Under the pieces are notes generated by a model. That model worked only from the letters and a program-made list of their open reading frames with translations. It did not search any database and was not told the origin of the DNA. Of a stretch of DNA of 64,000 nt, positions 44,571-53,048 are shown one piece after another; within the stretch, counting starts at the first letter, position 1, and the number at the start of each line of letters is the position of its first letter. The translations under genes were made by a program, and so were the position numbers. Origin of the DNA: Marinobacter sp. DY40_1A1 (GTDB taxonomy: Bacteria; Pseudomonadota; Gammaproteobacteria; Pseudomonadales; Oleiphilaceae); assembly GCF_016597815.1 (NCBI RefSeq), contig NZ_VCHA01000008.1:17374-81373 (forward strand), in the 5' to 3' direction.

Positions 44571-47500
44571 ATGACACTGATCACCCTGAATCGCCCTGTT
44601 CGCAGTGACCACAGGCTGGAACGAATTCACATGTTCCCCGGCCGGCACCTTGGGGAACAGGAGCTTGACCGCCAGCAAGCATGGGCAGACGCTCGGTTAT
44701 CCCAGTTGCTTGTGCACTGCCACCCCGGAATCGTTAATGGTCTTACCCTGGCCGATGAATCGTTGGATAGCCTGACCATTACGCCCGGCCTTGCTGTGGC
44801 GGGGAACGGTAAAACCATTCACCTTTACTCTGAACTGAAAACCAGTTGGCAGGCGCTGATCGACCAATATCTGGAGCCTCTGGCAACGGGCGATGCAACC
44901 GGGGTGTATTACCTTACCTTGAGCCAGTCACTGCGACATGTAGACAGCCCGCAGGTTGAGCCGTGCCAGCGTTCGGAGTTTGATCCTACCCGTGATGCCC
45001 AGCTAATCACCGTGACCACCCTCGCCCTGCGCCGGCTTGCTATCAAGGGCATTTCAGCCCGGGACCAACCACGCTCGCTGATCGAAAACAGGGTAGCAAG
45101 TACCGGTGTAACAGCCGCCCTTCTGCACGAACATCCAGACTCGATTCCACTGGCAGTTGTATGCATCGATCCAGGGGCAAGTGAAGAATCACCAGTGCGC
45201 TGGGTGTCGCCCGCCACAGGCCGATACCGAGCAATCCCGAACAGCGGTTACCGCGTACTTCTGGAACAGACCAGCACAGCCATAAACCGTGCAATGGAAC
45301 GCTTTGCAGCCCGTGAGCTGGCGGAATCGGACGATCAGCATGCATTCCTGAGAGAGAACCTGGCTCTGGATTACCTGCCTTCAGCCGGCCAGTTTCCTGT
45401 TAGTTGGTTGCGTAATCCGAACACGGGGGAGGCAAAGCTCGACTGGCTTCCAGCACACTTGGCTGTAGATATGGTACCGGTGCCGGAAGCCCGAATACCG
45501 GATTTGATCCTCCGCAACCTTCCTGGTCCGCCCATCAGCCTGCACACACCCCGAGGGGAACGGCTAAGATTATTGCTGGCTTTAAAGGCTGCCGATTACC
45601 GGCCCGACTTACTGGACATTCCGCCCACTGACAAACGCCTGGAAGATGATCTGTTCCGCTATCACATGCACGCCCACAAAGCCTGGATGCATTGGAAATC
45701 CCAGTTCTATCGGCTGTACTACATTGTGATTTTGCCCAGCCACCAGCCGTCAGGTGACACCAGCGAGGAGGAGGGGGAATTGGAGCCTATCATCCACGAC
45801 CCCTCCAAGCTCGGCGACCTGGGCTTGCCCAAGCCCGATGGTCCACCAGTAGCACCCAAATTATTTTTCACAGAACTCAGAAACAACGCCAAAGGTAGCC
45901 CGGAAGCTCCCGTCTACCCATATGATCAATTCGGACAAGAAGGTCCAGACGGACCTGAGGATTACAAGGCATGGCTTGGCCACGAAGGCGACAGTGAAAA
46001 CCAGTCCCCTGAGCCCGCGAAGCCGAAAGACGATGGGCTCGTGGTTCGCTATGCCGCCTTGTTGGTGGATATCGAAGAAACGCGCAATCAGATTCGCGAC
46101 TTAACCAGCCGGGGTGGGCGCCTGCGGGACTTTTTGCTGCTGCAACGACAGCAACTGGATGTTCAGTCTGCCTCCATGTCTGCTTTGGCAAACGGCGTGG
46201 CGCCTGGCGACAACGCAACGAAGGGGAAAGGCACCTTGCAGTATAGCTACGCTCTGACCCCTGATACCTACAGCCTCGCCACCACTGCTCAGAACACCCA
46301 ACGAATCACTCAACAAATAAAAAAGTATCAGCAAAGTGGTGCGTTCAAAAATGCCTCTATGGAGCTACTTGAAAGAAGCGCAGTAAAACAAGCAACGGCC
46401 CAAAAAGACAGGTTGCTCCGCAAGAATCCAGATAACACCTCAACCTTTGAAATTATGGCACAGACCCACGGCCAACCATTGGCTCCGCTGGCGGGTGCCA
46501 TACCTGTGGTGAAACAGGCATTCCCGTCATCTGTCTCCGGGTTCACGGTAATGGAAGATGCCAGCCCGGCTACGGCTCAGTATCAGAAAAATCACGCCAA
46601 ATTACTGGAACTGAGCACTCTTGCCCATCAGCAGCTGGCAAAGGGGGATGCCAACAGTATCTATAAGCTGCTCAAAGCCGACAAACTCATCGACCCGGGA
46701 AAACTGGACCTGAACAAAGACGATGTTAAAGACATCATAAAAGACCAGTACGATGCTCTGCTGGATGCGGGCAAGGCATTAACCGGTTGGATAAAAGGTA
46801 CGGAATCCCGTTTCAACAATCTGGAGCGACGGCGGGAGGCAAAAATAAGCCAACTCACCCGCATGGAAGCTGAAGCGAAGAAACTTTCAGCCAGCATACG
46901 CATTGCCCGCGAACAACTGGACAATCTGTCTCAAACACTGGATGAATGCAAAGGGGATTACAGCGTTGCCCAGCAACTGTTAATGGAGGACTGGGAACGG
47001 GTTCAGGCTCGAAATGAGGAGCGTACCCGCATACTGACCACTGGTATACGCGGGCTCTATTATGTTCGTGTTCGCAGCGCCGAGACCTCTCTGCCTCCGG
47101 CCGACCCTCTGCAACTCCGCTTCAGACAGGGCAACGACAAGATGCCTGCCTGCAATCCGGAGAACCTGTTGGAGCTACCCGAGACTCTTGCCGGCTTTAT
47201 GGATGCGGTGACGGAAATTCCCCTTGCAGACTGGGGAGCACTGAAGCATTTGATCCCCCAGATACAGCCAGGCTGGAAGATGTCTTTTGCTGACCGGTTC
47301 CGGAAGGTTCGGTTTGATAGCAAACGGCAAAACACTAAAAGAGGCAATCTGCCTGCAATTCTTGAATCCCGAATGGGATCCTTGCGCATGAGCAATCAGG
47401 CTCTGCTCATCAACTGGTCGCAAGGTTTTATACCCGCCAAGTCCAACAGCCTTCGGCAAGAGCAGAAAGAGACCGCAAAAATACTGGCACTGGATGATGT

Positions 47501-48098
47501 TAGCAACATCCAGTCCGGCGCTCTGCGAAAAGCAGCAGAGACGCTACGCGATGACCTGGAACTGGCACAGCGCTGCCTGTTACAGCACCTGCGAGGGCTT
47601 TCCGGTTCCTTGCGTCTGACCTGGGGACAGTTGGCAGAAGACGACCGTCTGCCGGCAGCAGATGTAAACCGCTGGCCGGGCCTTGAGCGTGCAGAGCAGG
47701 AAGATTTCAACCGGGTAAGGACCCTCTCCGAGCTGGTCGACTGGTGGTTCCGGCAACTGACCGATGAGCCATCGCCGAACAGTCGACAGGCCATGGAAAA
47801 CATGATCCGCGCAACGCTGATTGTGGCTTCTTTGGGAGATCCCGAAGACATTATTCGAGGCGCGGTGACCGCACCACCGCGACTTGTTCGTCTCGGTGAA
47901 CGGCTCAAGGTACGCCTGAACCGGGCTCCCCTGCCCGGCATGGAACTCCAGCTACTGGATGAAATGCAAAGGGTGACAGCTATATTGACTGTGGAAGATC
48001 AGGTTGCGGACAGCACCGAAGTCCGAATCTCCCGGGTCCTGCAGAAAGATATCCATATCAGCACCCGGTCCAAGGTTACCGGCAAGGTGCGGAGGTAA
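44571..48098 (+). CDS. Very large unknown injection-system protein, third of three sharing an N-terminal domain, with coiled coils
   Basis: 1175 aa from the ATG at 44571, with GAGGA 7 bp upstream; the frame opens 24 bp earlier. The N-terminal block FPGRHLGEQELDRQQAWADA, RLSQLLVHCHPGIVNGLTLA, LTITPGLAVAGNGKTIHLYS repeats the pattern of the two preceding proteins. Residues about 500-860 contain coiled coils (ISQLTRMEAEAKKLSASIRI; AREQLDNLSQTLDECKGDY). The C-terminus holds helical bundles (LRKAAETLRDDLELAQRC) and a beta end. It is the largest structural protein of the operon. A fibre, sheath-collar or scaffold role is possible; a length-setting role is also possible but unproven. Confidence 0.78.
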   Translation: MTLITLNRPVRSDHRLERIHMFPGRHLGEQELDRQQAWADARLSQLLVHCHPGIVNGLTLADESLDSLTITPGLAVAGNGKTIHLYSELKTSWQALIDQYLEPLATGDATGVYYLTLSQSLRHVDSPQVEPCQRSEFDPTRDAQLITVTTLALRRLAIKGISARDQPRSLIENRVASTGVTAALLHEHPDSIPLAVVCIDPGASEESPVRWVSPATGRYRAIPNSGYRVLLEQTSTAINRAMERFAARELAESDDQHAFLRENLALDYLPSAGQFPVSWLRNPNTGEAKLDWLPAHLAVDMVPVPEARIPDLILRNLPGPPISLHTPRGERLRLLLALKAADYRPDLLDIPPTDKRLEDDLFRYHMHAHKAWMHWKSQFYRLYYIVILPSHQPSGDTSEEEGELEPIIHDPSKLGDLGLPKPDGPPVAPKLFFTELRNNAKGSPEAPVYPYDQFGQEGPDGPEDYKAWLGHEGDSENQSPEPAKPKDDGLVVRYAALLVDIEETRNQIRDLTSRGGRLRDFLLLQRQQLDVQSASMSALANGVAPGDNATKGKGTLQYSYALTPDTYSLATTAQNTQRITQQIKKYQQSGAFKNASMELLERSAVKQATAQKDRLLRKNPDNTSTFEIMAQTHGQPLAPLAGAIPVVKQAFPSSVSGFTVMEDASPATAQYQKNHAKLLELSTLAHQQLAKGDANSIYKLLKADKLIDPGKLDLNKDDVKDIIKDQYDALLDAGKALTGWIKGTESRFNNLERRREAKISQLTRMEAEAKKLSASIRIAREQLDNLSQTLDECKGDYSVAQQLLMEDWERVQARNEERTRILTTGIRGLYYVRVRSAETSLPPADPLQLRFRQGNDKMPACNPENLLELPETLAGFMDAVTEIPLADWGALKHLIPQIQPGWKMSFADRFRKVRFDSKRQNTKRGNLPAILESRMGSLRMSNQALLINWSQGFIPAKSNSLRQEQKETAKILALDDVSNIQSGALRKAAETLRDDLELAQRCLLQHLRGLSGSLRLTWGQLAEDDRLPAADVNRWPGLERAEQEDFNRVRTLSELVDWWFRQLTDEPSPNSRQAMENMIRATLIVASLGDPEDIIRGAVTAPPRLVRLGERLKVRLNRAPLPGMELQLLDEMQRVTAILTVEDQVADSTEVRISRVLQKDIHISTRSKVTGKVRR

Positions 48099-48104
48099 CA
48101 GGGC

Positions 48105-49631
48105 ATGAGCTTGCACCAGCAACCCGACACCACTCATATCCACAGACTGACAGTGCGTGGGCCCCGGGGTACCCTAAGCAGTTTGCAGTCCCGTTTGCAA
48201 GCTGGTAACTGGCCTGCACCATCGGATGGTAGTTGGGTGCTGGTTCGTGAGGTTCATGCTACAGCAAGCACCAATTATCTCGCTGACGAATTAATGGAAC
48301 GCACTCAGCGACTGATCAACAAGGGTGACCCTTCGGATGTGGTGCGGTTCCCCTGTTTGGCGGCATTGCTTGCAGCTCTGATTGGAGATATATGCAAAGG
48401 CTTGGCGCAAGACCGCTGGTACTGGCAGCGCTGGTCCCGATTCTGGCAAATGGCCCCAGGTGACGCAGCTCAGAGAATGATACAAGAACATCCGCAGCAA
48501 CTAGCCGCAATCTGTCACCAGCTGGCAGTTGAAGGCAACCTTTTGACACTCTGGCAGAAGCTCAGCCCGGCGAACGCCCTGGAAATTTTTTATTCTTTCG
48601 CCCATGAGCTGAACGTATCCCCTAACCGCTTCAGCAAAATAATCTCGACGGCGACGACTGGCGAATTTGAACTAAAGATATCGTCAGCCGGGGGGAAACG
48701 ATGGCAATCTGTATTCGCCACCTGGCCCCATACCGACAGTCGAGCCAGACTTGCGGCATTGATACTGGCTTCGGAATATACAAGCCTGGCCTTACAAACC
48801 GCCCCGAATGAAACCCTGGATGAAATTCTGCGGCGATGGGTTCCGATTAGCACCAGCACAAAAGCTCCTGTATCTGAACCAAACCACGAAAATCGCGCCT
48901 TTCGTCCAGCTGTTGCAACCCCAAACCGGAATACCGACGCGCCGGAGCAATCTATAAACGTCGATCATGAGCACTCAACCCCCAAGCTGAAAAGATCCGC
49001 AACCGTTTTTCTGCACCCCGCGGAACCACTTGCAAACCCTGCGGGCCGGATCATCGATGGAGAGGCCAAAAACCTATCAGTTCACCATAGCGACATACCA
49101 GCCTCAGTTGCTGAACAGAATTCAAGCCAGGGTATAGAGACCAACAGAGTGTATACCAAGATGGGCGGTGTGCTTTATCTGCTCAATGTACTTAACCGCC
49201 CGCCCATACAAGCTCTGATTGAGAAAGCATGGCAAATAGCTCCTAACGGCTGGTACTGGCTCTATCAACTTGGATGCGAGCTTGATCTGGACTCCGGCGA
49301 CGCACTTTGCGAATTTCTGGCCGAGCGCCTGGGTCTCGATACGGTAACTGCTCTGGGGGCATTGCCCCCTCTTCCTTACAGGGAAGAAATCCTGTCACTC
49401 ACAGCGCAATGGTTAAGCCCGGAAGACCTATGGGTTCCGTCCTTAATCCGGGCCCCGGCAGAGTTCAGCTATACCCCCGGGCATTTTGATCTGTATCTGG
49501 ACAACAGTCAGGTACGCCTGGAGCTTCGGCTGGCGGGACTGGACTTCAATCCCGGATGGCTACCCTGGCTGGGGACAGTAGTGACCTTCCATTTTGACGA
49601 TTTTCCGCACCTGCAGGGAGCAGTAAATTGA
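48105..49631 (+). CDS. Unknown injection-system protein in the tape-measure slot
   Basis: 508 aa. N-terminal IHRLTVRGPRGTLSSLQSRL and WVLVREVHATASTNYLADEL, a helical centre (LAALLAALIGDICKGLAQDR), a disordered middle (about residues 245-345, rich in Pro/Asn/Ser), then YTKMGGVLYLLNVLNRPPIQ and NGWYWLYQLGCELDLDSGDA. The last two resemble, loosely, the eCIS tape-measure-like family (CIS_TMP) found just upstream of the cap/ATPase genes. The call is weak. Coupled to the cap gene by an overlapping TTGA-type stop/start. Confidence 0.6.
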   Translation: MSLHQQPDTTHIHRLTVRGPRGTLSSLQSRLQAGNWPAPSDGSWVLVREVHATASTNYLADELMERTQRLINKGDPSDVVRFPCLAALLAALIGDICKGLAQDRWYWQRWSRFWQMAPGDAAQRMIQEHPQQLAAICHQLAVEGNLLTLWQKLSPANALEIFYSFAHELNVSPNRFSKIISTATTGEFELKISSAGGKRWQSVFATWPHTDSRARLAALILASEYTSLALQTAPNETLDEILRRWVPISTSTKAPVSEPNHENRAFRPAVATPNRNTDAPEQSINVDHEHSTPKLKRSATVFLHPAEPLANPAGRIIDGEAKNLSVHHSDIPASVAEQNSSQGIETNRVYTKMGGVLYLLNVLNRPPIQALIEKAWQIAPNGWYWLYQLGCELDLDSGDALCEFLAERLGLDTVTALGALPPLPYREEILSLTAQWLSPEDLWVPSLIRAPAEFSYTPGHFDLYLDNSQVRLELRLAGLDFNPGWLPWLGTVVTFHFDDFPHLQGAVN

Positions 49632-50218
49632 GCAACTACACCATTATTGAGCGGGTCAGCAAAGAAATACGCCAACAAATTTTCGTTGCACTGAGCGAGG
49701 CCCCAGGTACCCAATTTTCGGTAACCGGTGCCGCCAGCAATATTGTCTTCGCAGCGCCGGGAGAAAATCTCAACAACCAGGTGGTTGTATGCCTTTACCT
49801 TTACAACATCAGCCAGCAACAAAGACAGCGCAACCCCATGCCACTGCGCTCCGGAGCAGGCGAGGAAAAGTTCCCACCACTGCCTGTGCAGCTAAGGTAT
49901 CTGATGCTGCCGGTAGATAACGAAATCAACAATCAGTTGATGGTGGGCCGTATTCTCCAGCACTTTCACGACCACCCGGTGCTGAAATCGGTTGGCGGCG
50001 AACCGCTGGATAGCAGTTTTGGCCGGGAGCAGGATCAGATACGGGTCATACCCGAAGATATTCCAATGGAGCAAATTACGCAGCTTTGGAATGCCTTCAA
50101 TCAGCCCATGCGACTGGCCTCCTTTCTGCGGGTAGACGGCGTGGCAATCGACTCGCATCGCAGTCCACAGCAGTATGGGCCCGTTCGCGAAACTTACACT
50201 GTGCTGGGCCAAAAATAG
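49628..50218 (+). CDS. DUF4255/Pvc16-like tube-sheath cap protein
   Basis: 196 aa from a TTG start that overlaps the preceding stop. IIERVSKEIRQQIFVALSEA, then NNQVVVCLYLYNISQQQRQR, PPLPVQLRYLMLPVDN and ILQHFHDHPVLKS match the Pvc16 N-terminal family (DUF4255). In Afp/PVC this protein caps the distal end of the tube and sheath. The final RETYTVLG agrees with that family. Length is typical of short forms. Confidence 0.88.
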   Translation: MSNYTIIERVSKEIRQQIFVALSEAPGTQFSVTGAASNIVFAAPGENLNNQVVVCLYLYNISQQQRQRNPMPLRSGAGEEKFPPLPVQLRYLMLPVDNEINNQLMVGRILQHFHDHPVLKSVGGEPLDSSFGREQDQIRVIPEDIPMEQITQLWNAFNQPMRLASFLRVDGVAIDSHRSPQQYGPVRETYTVLGQK

Positions 50219-50239
50219 CCCGGAACAAAGGATGGAGCA

Positions 50240-50917
50240 ATGAGCAACACCCAAGTGATCGTCTCGCAAGCCATCATCAGCGGCCGCATACGTAACCTGA
50301 TAAGTGGGCAAGCTGTGCCCCAGGGCCTCATGGTTAAGCTTTGGTACCGCCCTGTTCCGGAAGGCGCCGCCAGCCCCGCCGATTACAAACTGTCCAGGCT
50401 ATATCTCAAATTGACTGCAGATGGGTATTTCTGTTTCTCCGCCAGCGGAGGCTCGGTATTCGGAGGTCGATCCCCAGCGCCTGATATGCAATTCCGGTTG
50501 GACATAAACGCCCCTGGATTCCAGCCCCTTAGCCACAGCTTCGAGCTGGGCTCTGAGCAATTGACCAGCATGCGTTCAACCCTTGAACTGGCAGGAGCAG
50601 AAGAGGAAGTAACGCGGGTCGCAGGCCCCTTTGAGGATCTGGATGTACAAATCTCACCCTTGCCTCTTCGGCTTGCCGGCCAGGTGCTTAAGGACGGCGA
50701 CCCGGACACACCCCTGGCCCATGCCAGCGTAACCGTGTCTGCGCCAGAACCAAGGCCGACTGTGACTACCGACGAGCGGGGGTTCTTCATCATCGATAAT
50801 CTTCCCCTGGCAGGAGAAGTCACAGTGACTCTGAGCGACGGCAACAATGATGTGAACCAAACCCTGGTTCTTGATTACCAGCGACCGGTGAACAGTCACC
50901 GTTTCACGTTCCAGTAA
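50240..50917 (+). CDS. Carboxypeptidase-regulatory/CnaB-like beta protein of the injection system
   Basis: 225 aa, largely beta. Two domains: residues about 1-115 (SGRIRNLISGQAVPQGLMVK) and residues about 130-225 with PLRLAGQVLKDGDPDTPLAH followed by VTTDERGFFIIDNLPLAGEV, the carboxypeptidase-regulatory/CnaB signature (GxVxdxxxxxPlxxAxVxv...TdxxGxF). Such proteins are regular members of this operon type between cap and ATPase. Perhaps a surface decoration or sheath-binding protein; the role is not known. AAAGGATGGAG precedes the ATG. Confidence 0.8.
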   Translation: MSNTQVIVSQAIISGRIRNLISGQAVPQGLMVKLWYRPVPEGAASPADYKLSRLYLKLTADGYFCFSASGGSVFGGRSPAPDMQFRLDINAPGFQPLSHSFELGSEQLTSMRSTLELAGAEEEVTRVAGPFEDLDVQISPLPLRLAGQVLKDGDPDTPLAHASVTVSAPEPRPTVTTDERGFFIIDNLPLAGEVTVTLSDGNNDVNQTLVLDYQRPVNSHRFTFQ

Positions 50918-50930
50918 ACCGGGAACCACC

Positions 50931-53039
50931 ATGACGCAACACGAGCAGTTGGCCGGCTACCAGAATGATCTGGACTACCTCACGGACGTTCTGGAACTTA
51001 TCACCCTGCAGATGGAGCAGGCTGTTGCCCAATTTCGAGCAGTAAGGGGTGACCACAACCGTGAAGGTTTTCTTGGCCTGTTTCTTAACGATGAAGACAT
51101 CAACCGCACGCTGACACAACTCAAAACTGTAGAAAGGCCACCAGCAACTCCGCAAAGCATTCGCCACTTGCGCCAGAACATCATTCTCAAAACCCGAGCC
51201 ACCGCGCGAAAGCTGCCTCCCCAGGCACTTGCCGAATCTCTTGGCCTTGGGCAGCAGGAATCAGACCTGGTCCTTTACCTGCTGGCCGGCGAGACCGACC
51301 CTCGTTTCAATCGTGTATGGGCATTCCTGCAGGACGATGTTCAGCGACGTTATTTAACACCCGGGCTAGTAGCACACCTTTCTGATCTCCCCCAATCCAA
51401 CCACACGGCAGTGAATATTCGAGCCATGCTGTCTGCTGAGGCGCCACTGCTCGAACACAAAGTCATTTCCATGGGGGAGCCAAACCGGCCACTCCTTGAA
51501 CGCCCCCTTAAACTGGATGACCGCATTGTCGACTTTTTATTGGGCCGCGATACTGTCGACCGGGAGTTGTCGGGATTATTAGAGGTTTTACCCTATCCCC
51601 AGCCCCGTGTTCGCCCGCCACTGCCTGAGGCTCTGCACTCGGTGATTCGTCACCTTAAAAGCAGTCAGCCCATGCCACCTTTACACTTAACCGGCGAGCC
51701 GGGCCAGGATCATGAGCTTTGGCTGGCACGCAAACGCGGTCAGAACTTACTGCGGTTGCGAACAGCGGAATTGGCAAGAAACCCGGACTGGCGCGAAAAG
51801 CTCATTTACCTTCGGCGCGAGCAACTGCTACGGGGTAGTCTTTTAAGCGTGCCAACGGCTGAACAGCTTTCTGGCGAACAGCAGTCGAGCCTGTTGCAAA
51901 CCATTTCCGATAACCTTGTGCTGCAAACGGAAAATCCCGGTGCGTTTCCGGCAATTTCATCAGCAGTAGAAATAGCCCTTCCTTCAGCTACCCCCGGCAT
52001 TCGCGAGCTGGCTTGGCAACAGCACCTTCCCGATTACTGGGTGGCACACCAGTATGACGGGATGATTCGAGATCTTGCCCTGACATACCGGCTGACACCT
52101 GCCCGTATTGCAGATGTTAGCCAACGGTTAGGCAATTCCCTCAGACTCGACCCCACTATGGGTGCCTTGGATCTCAAAGCAATGTGCAAAGCTGCAGCTG
52201 CAGAAACCATGTCCAGTGGTGCCCAGCGCATGAAGTGCGGGCAGACCTGGGAACAACTGGTACTGCCTTCTGCAAGCAAGAAACTACTTGAAGAATTGAT
52301 TCTCCGGGCAAGCTATCAGCAGCAGGTATTGCAGAATTGGGGTATGGAGCAACTATTTGATCAGCAGCCCGGGTTAAGCGCTCTGTTTGTAGGTCCCTCA
52401 GGGACAGGGAAAACTCTTGCGGCGGGCGTGATTGCCCGATCGCTGGGGCTTGAGCTTTTCCGTATCGACCTGGCCACGGTAGTCAGCAAATACATCGGCG
52501 AAACCGAAAAAAACCTTCAGAGAATTTTTGACAATGCTACCCGAGCCGATGTGGTGCTCTTCTTTGATGAGGCGGATGCCTTGTTCGGCAAACGCTCCGA
52601 AGTGAAAGACGCCCACGATCGCTATGCCAATATCGAAACCAGCTATTTGCTGCAAAAAATCGAGGCCCATACCGGAGTGTGCATACTCGCCTCAAACCTG
52701 GCGCAGAACATTGATGAAGCATTCATGCGACGCATACAGGTAGTGGTGGATTTCCCCCTACCCGGGCCGAAGGAGCGGGAGACAATATGGCGGCAACTGC
52801 TCACAACCTCAGCCCCAACAAGAGAGAATCTGGATCTGCCTTTTCTGGGTCATCAGTTCGAGCTTACCGGAGCCAACATCAAAAGCATTCTGTTGCTGGC
52901 CGGCTGTTATGCAGCTGGAGAACAGCAGCCTATAGGTATGGACCACCTGGTTCAGGCCATTGCAAGGGAATACAGCAAACTGGGCAAGCCCCTGACCAAG
53001 ACCCTGTTCGGCCCTTACTACAGTCGATTAAGGCAATGA
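50931..53039 (+). CDS. AAA+ ATPase of the contractile injection system (Afp15/Pvc15-like)
   Basis: 702 aa. C-terminal AAA+ module: Walker A GPSGTGKT (residues 488-495), Walker B VVLFFDEADALF (from 541), second-region motifs NIETSYLLQKIEAHTG and RRIQVVVDFPLPGPKERE with the arginine finger area. The N-terminal 450 residues are a helical/mixed region with an own AAA-like remnant (HLTGEPGQDHELWLARKRGQ), typical of this family. In Afp/PVC the ATPase is needed for particle assembly or cargo loading and is not a structural part. It is not ClpV, so sheath recycling of the T6SS kind is unlikely. Confidence 0.93.
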   Translation: MTQHEQLAGYQNDLDYLTDVLELITLQMEQAVAQFRAVRGDHNREGFLGLFLNDEDINRTLTQLKTVERPPATPQSIRHLRQNIILKTRATARKLPPQALAESLGLGQQESDLVLYLLAGETDPRFNRVWAFLQDDVQRRYLTPGLVAHLSDLPQSNHTAVNIRAMLSAEAPLLEHKVISMGEPNRPLLERPLKLDDRIVDFLLGRDTVDRELSGLLEVLPYPQPRVRPPLPEALHSVIRHLKSSQPMPPLHLTGEPGQDHELWLARKRGQNLLRLRTAELARNPDWREKLIYLRREQLLRGSLLSVPTAEQLSGEQQSSLLQTISDNLVLQTENPGAFPAISSAVEIALPSATPGIRELAWQQHLPDYWVAHQYDGMIRDLALTYRLTPARIADVSQRLGNSLRLDPTMGALDLKAMCKAAAAETMSSGAQRMKCGQTWEQLVLPSASKKLLEELILRASYQQQVLQNWGMEQLFDQQPGLSALFVGPSGTGKTLAAGVIARSLGLELFRIDLATVVSKYIGETEKNLQRIFDNATRADVVLFFDEADALFGKRSEVKDAHDRYANIETSYLLQKIEAHTGVCILASNLAQNIDEAFMRRIQVVVDFPLPGPKERETIWRQLLTTSAPTRENLDLPFLGHQFELTGANIKSILLLAGCYAAGEQQPIGMDHLVQAIAREYSKLGKPLTKTLFGPYYSRLRQ

Positions 53040-53048
53040 GACCAAACC

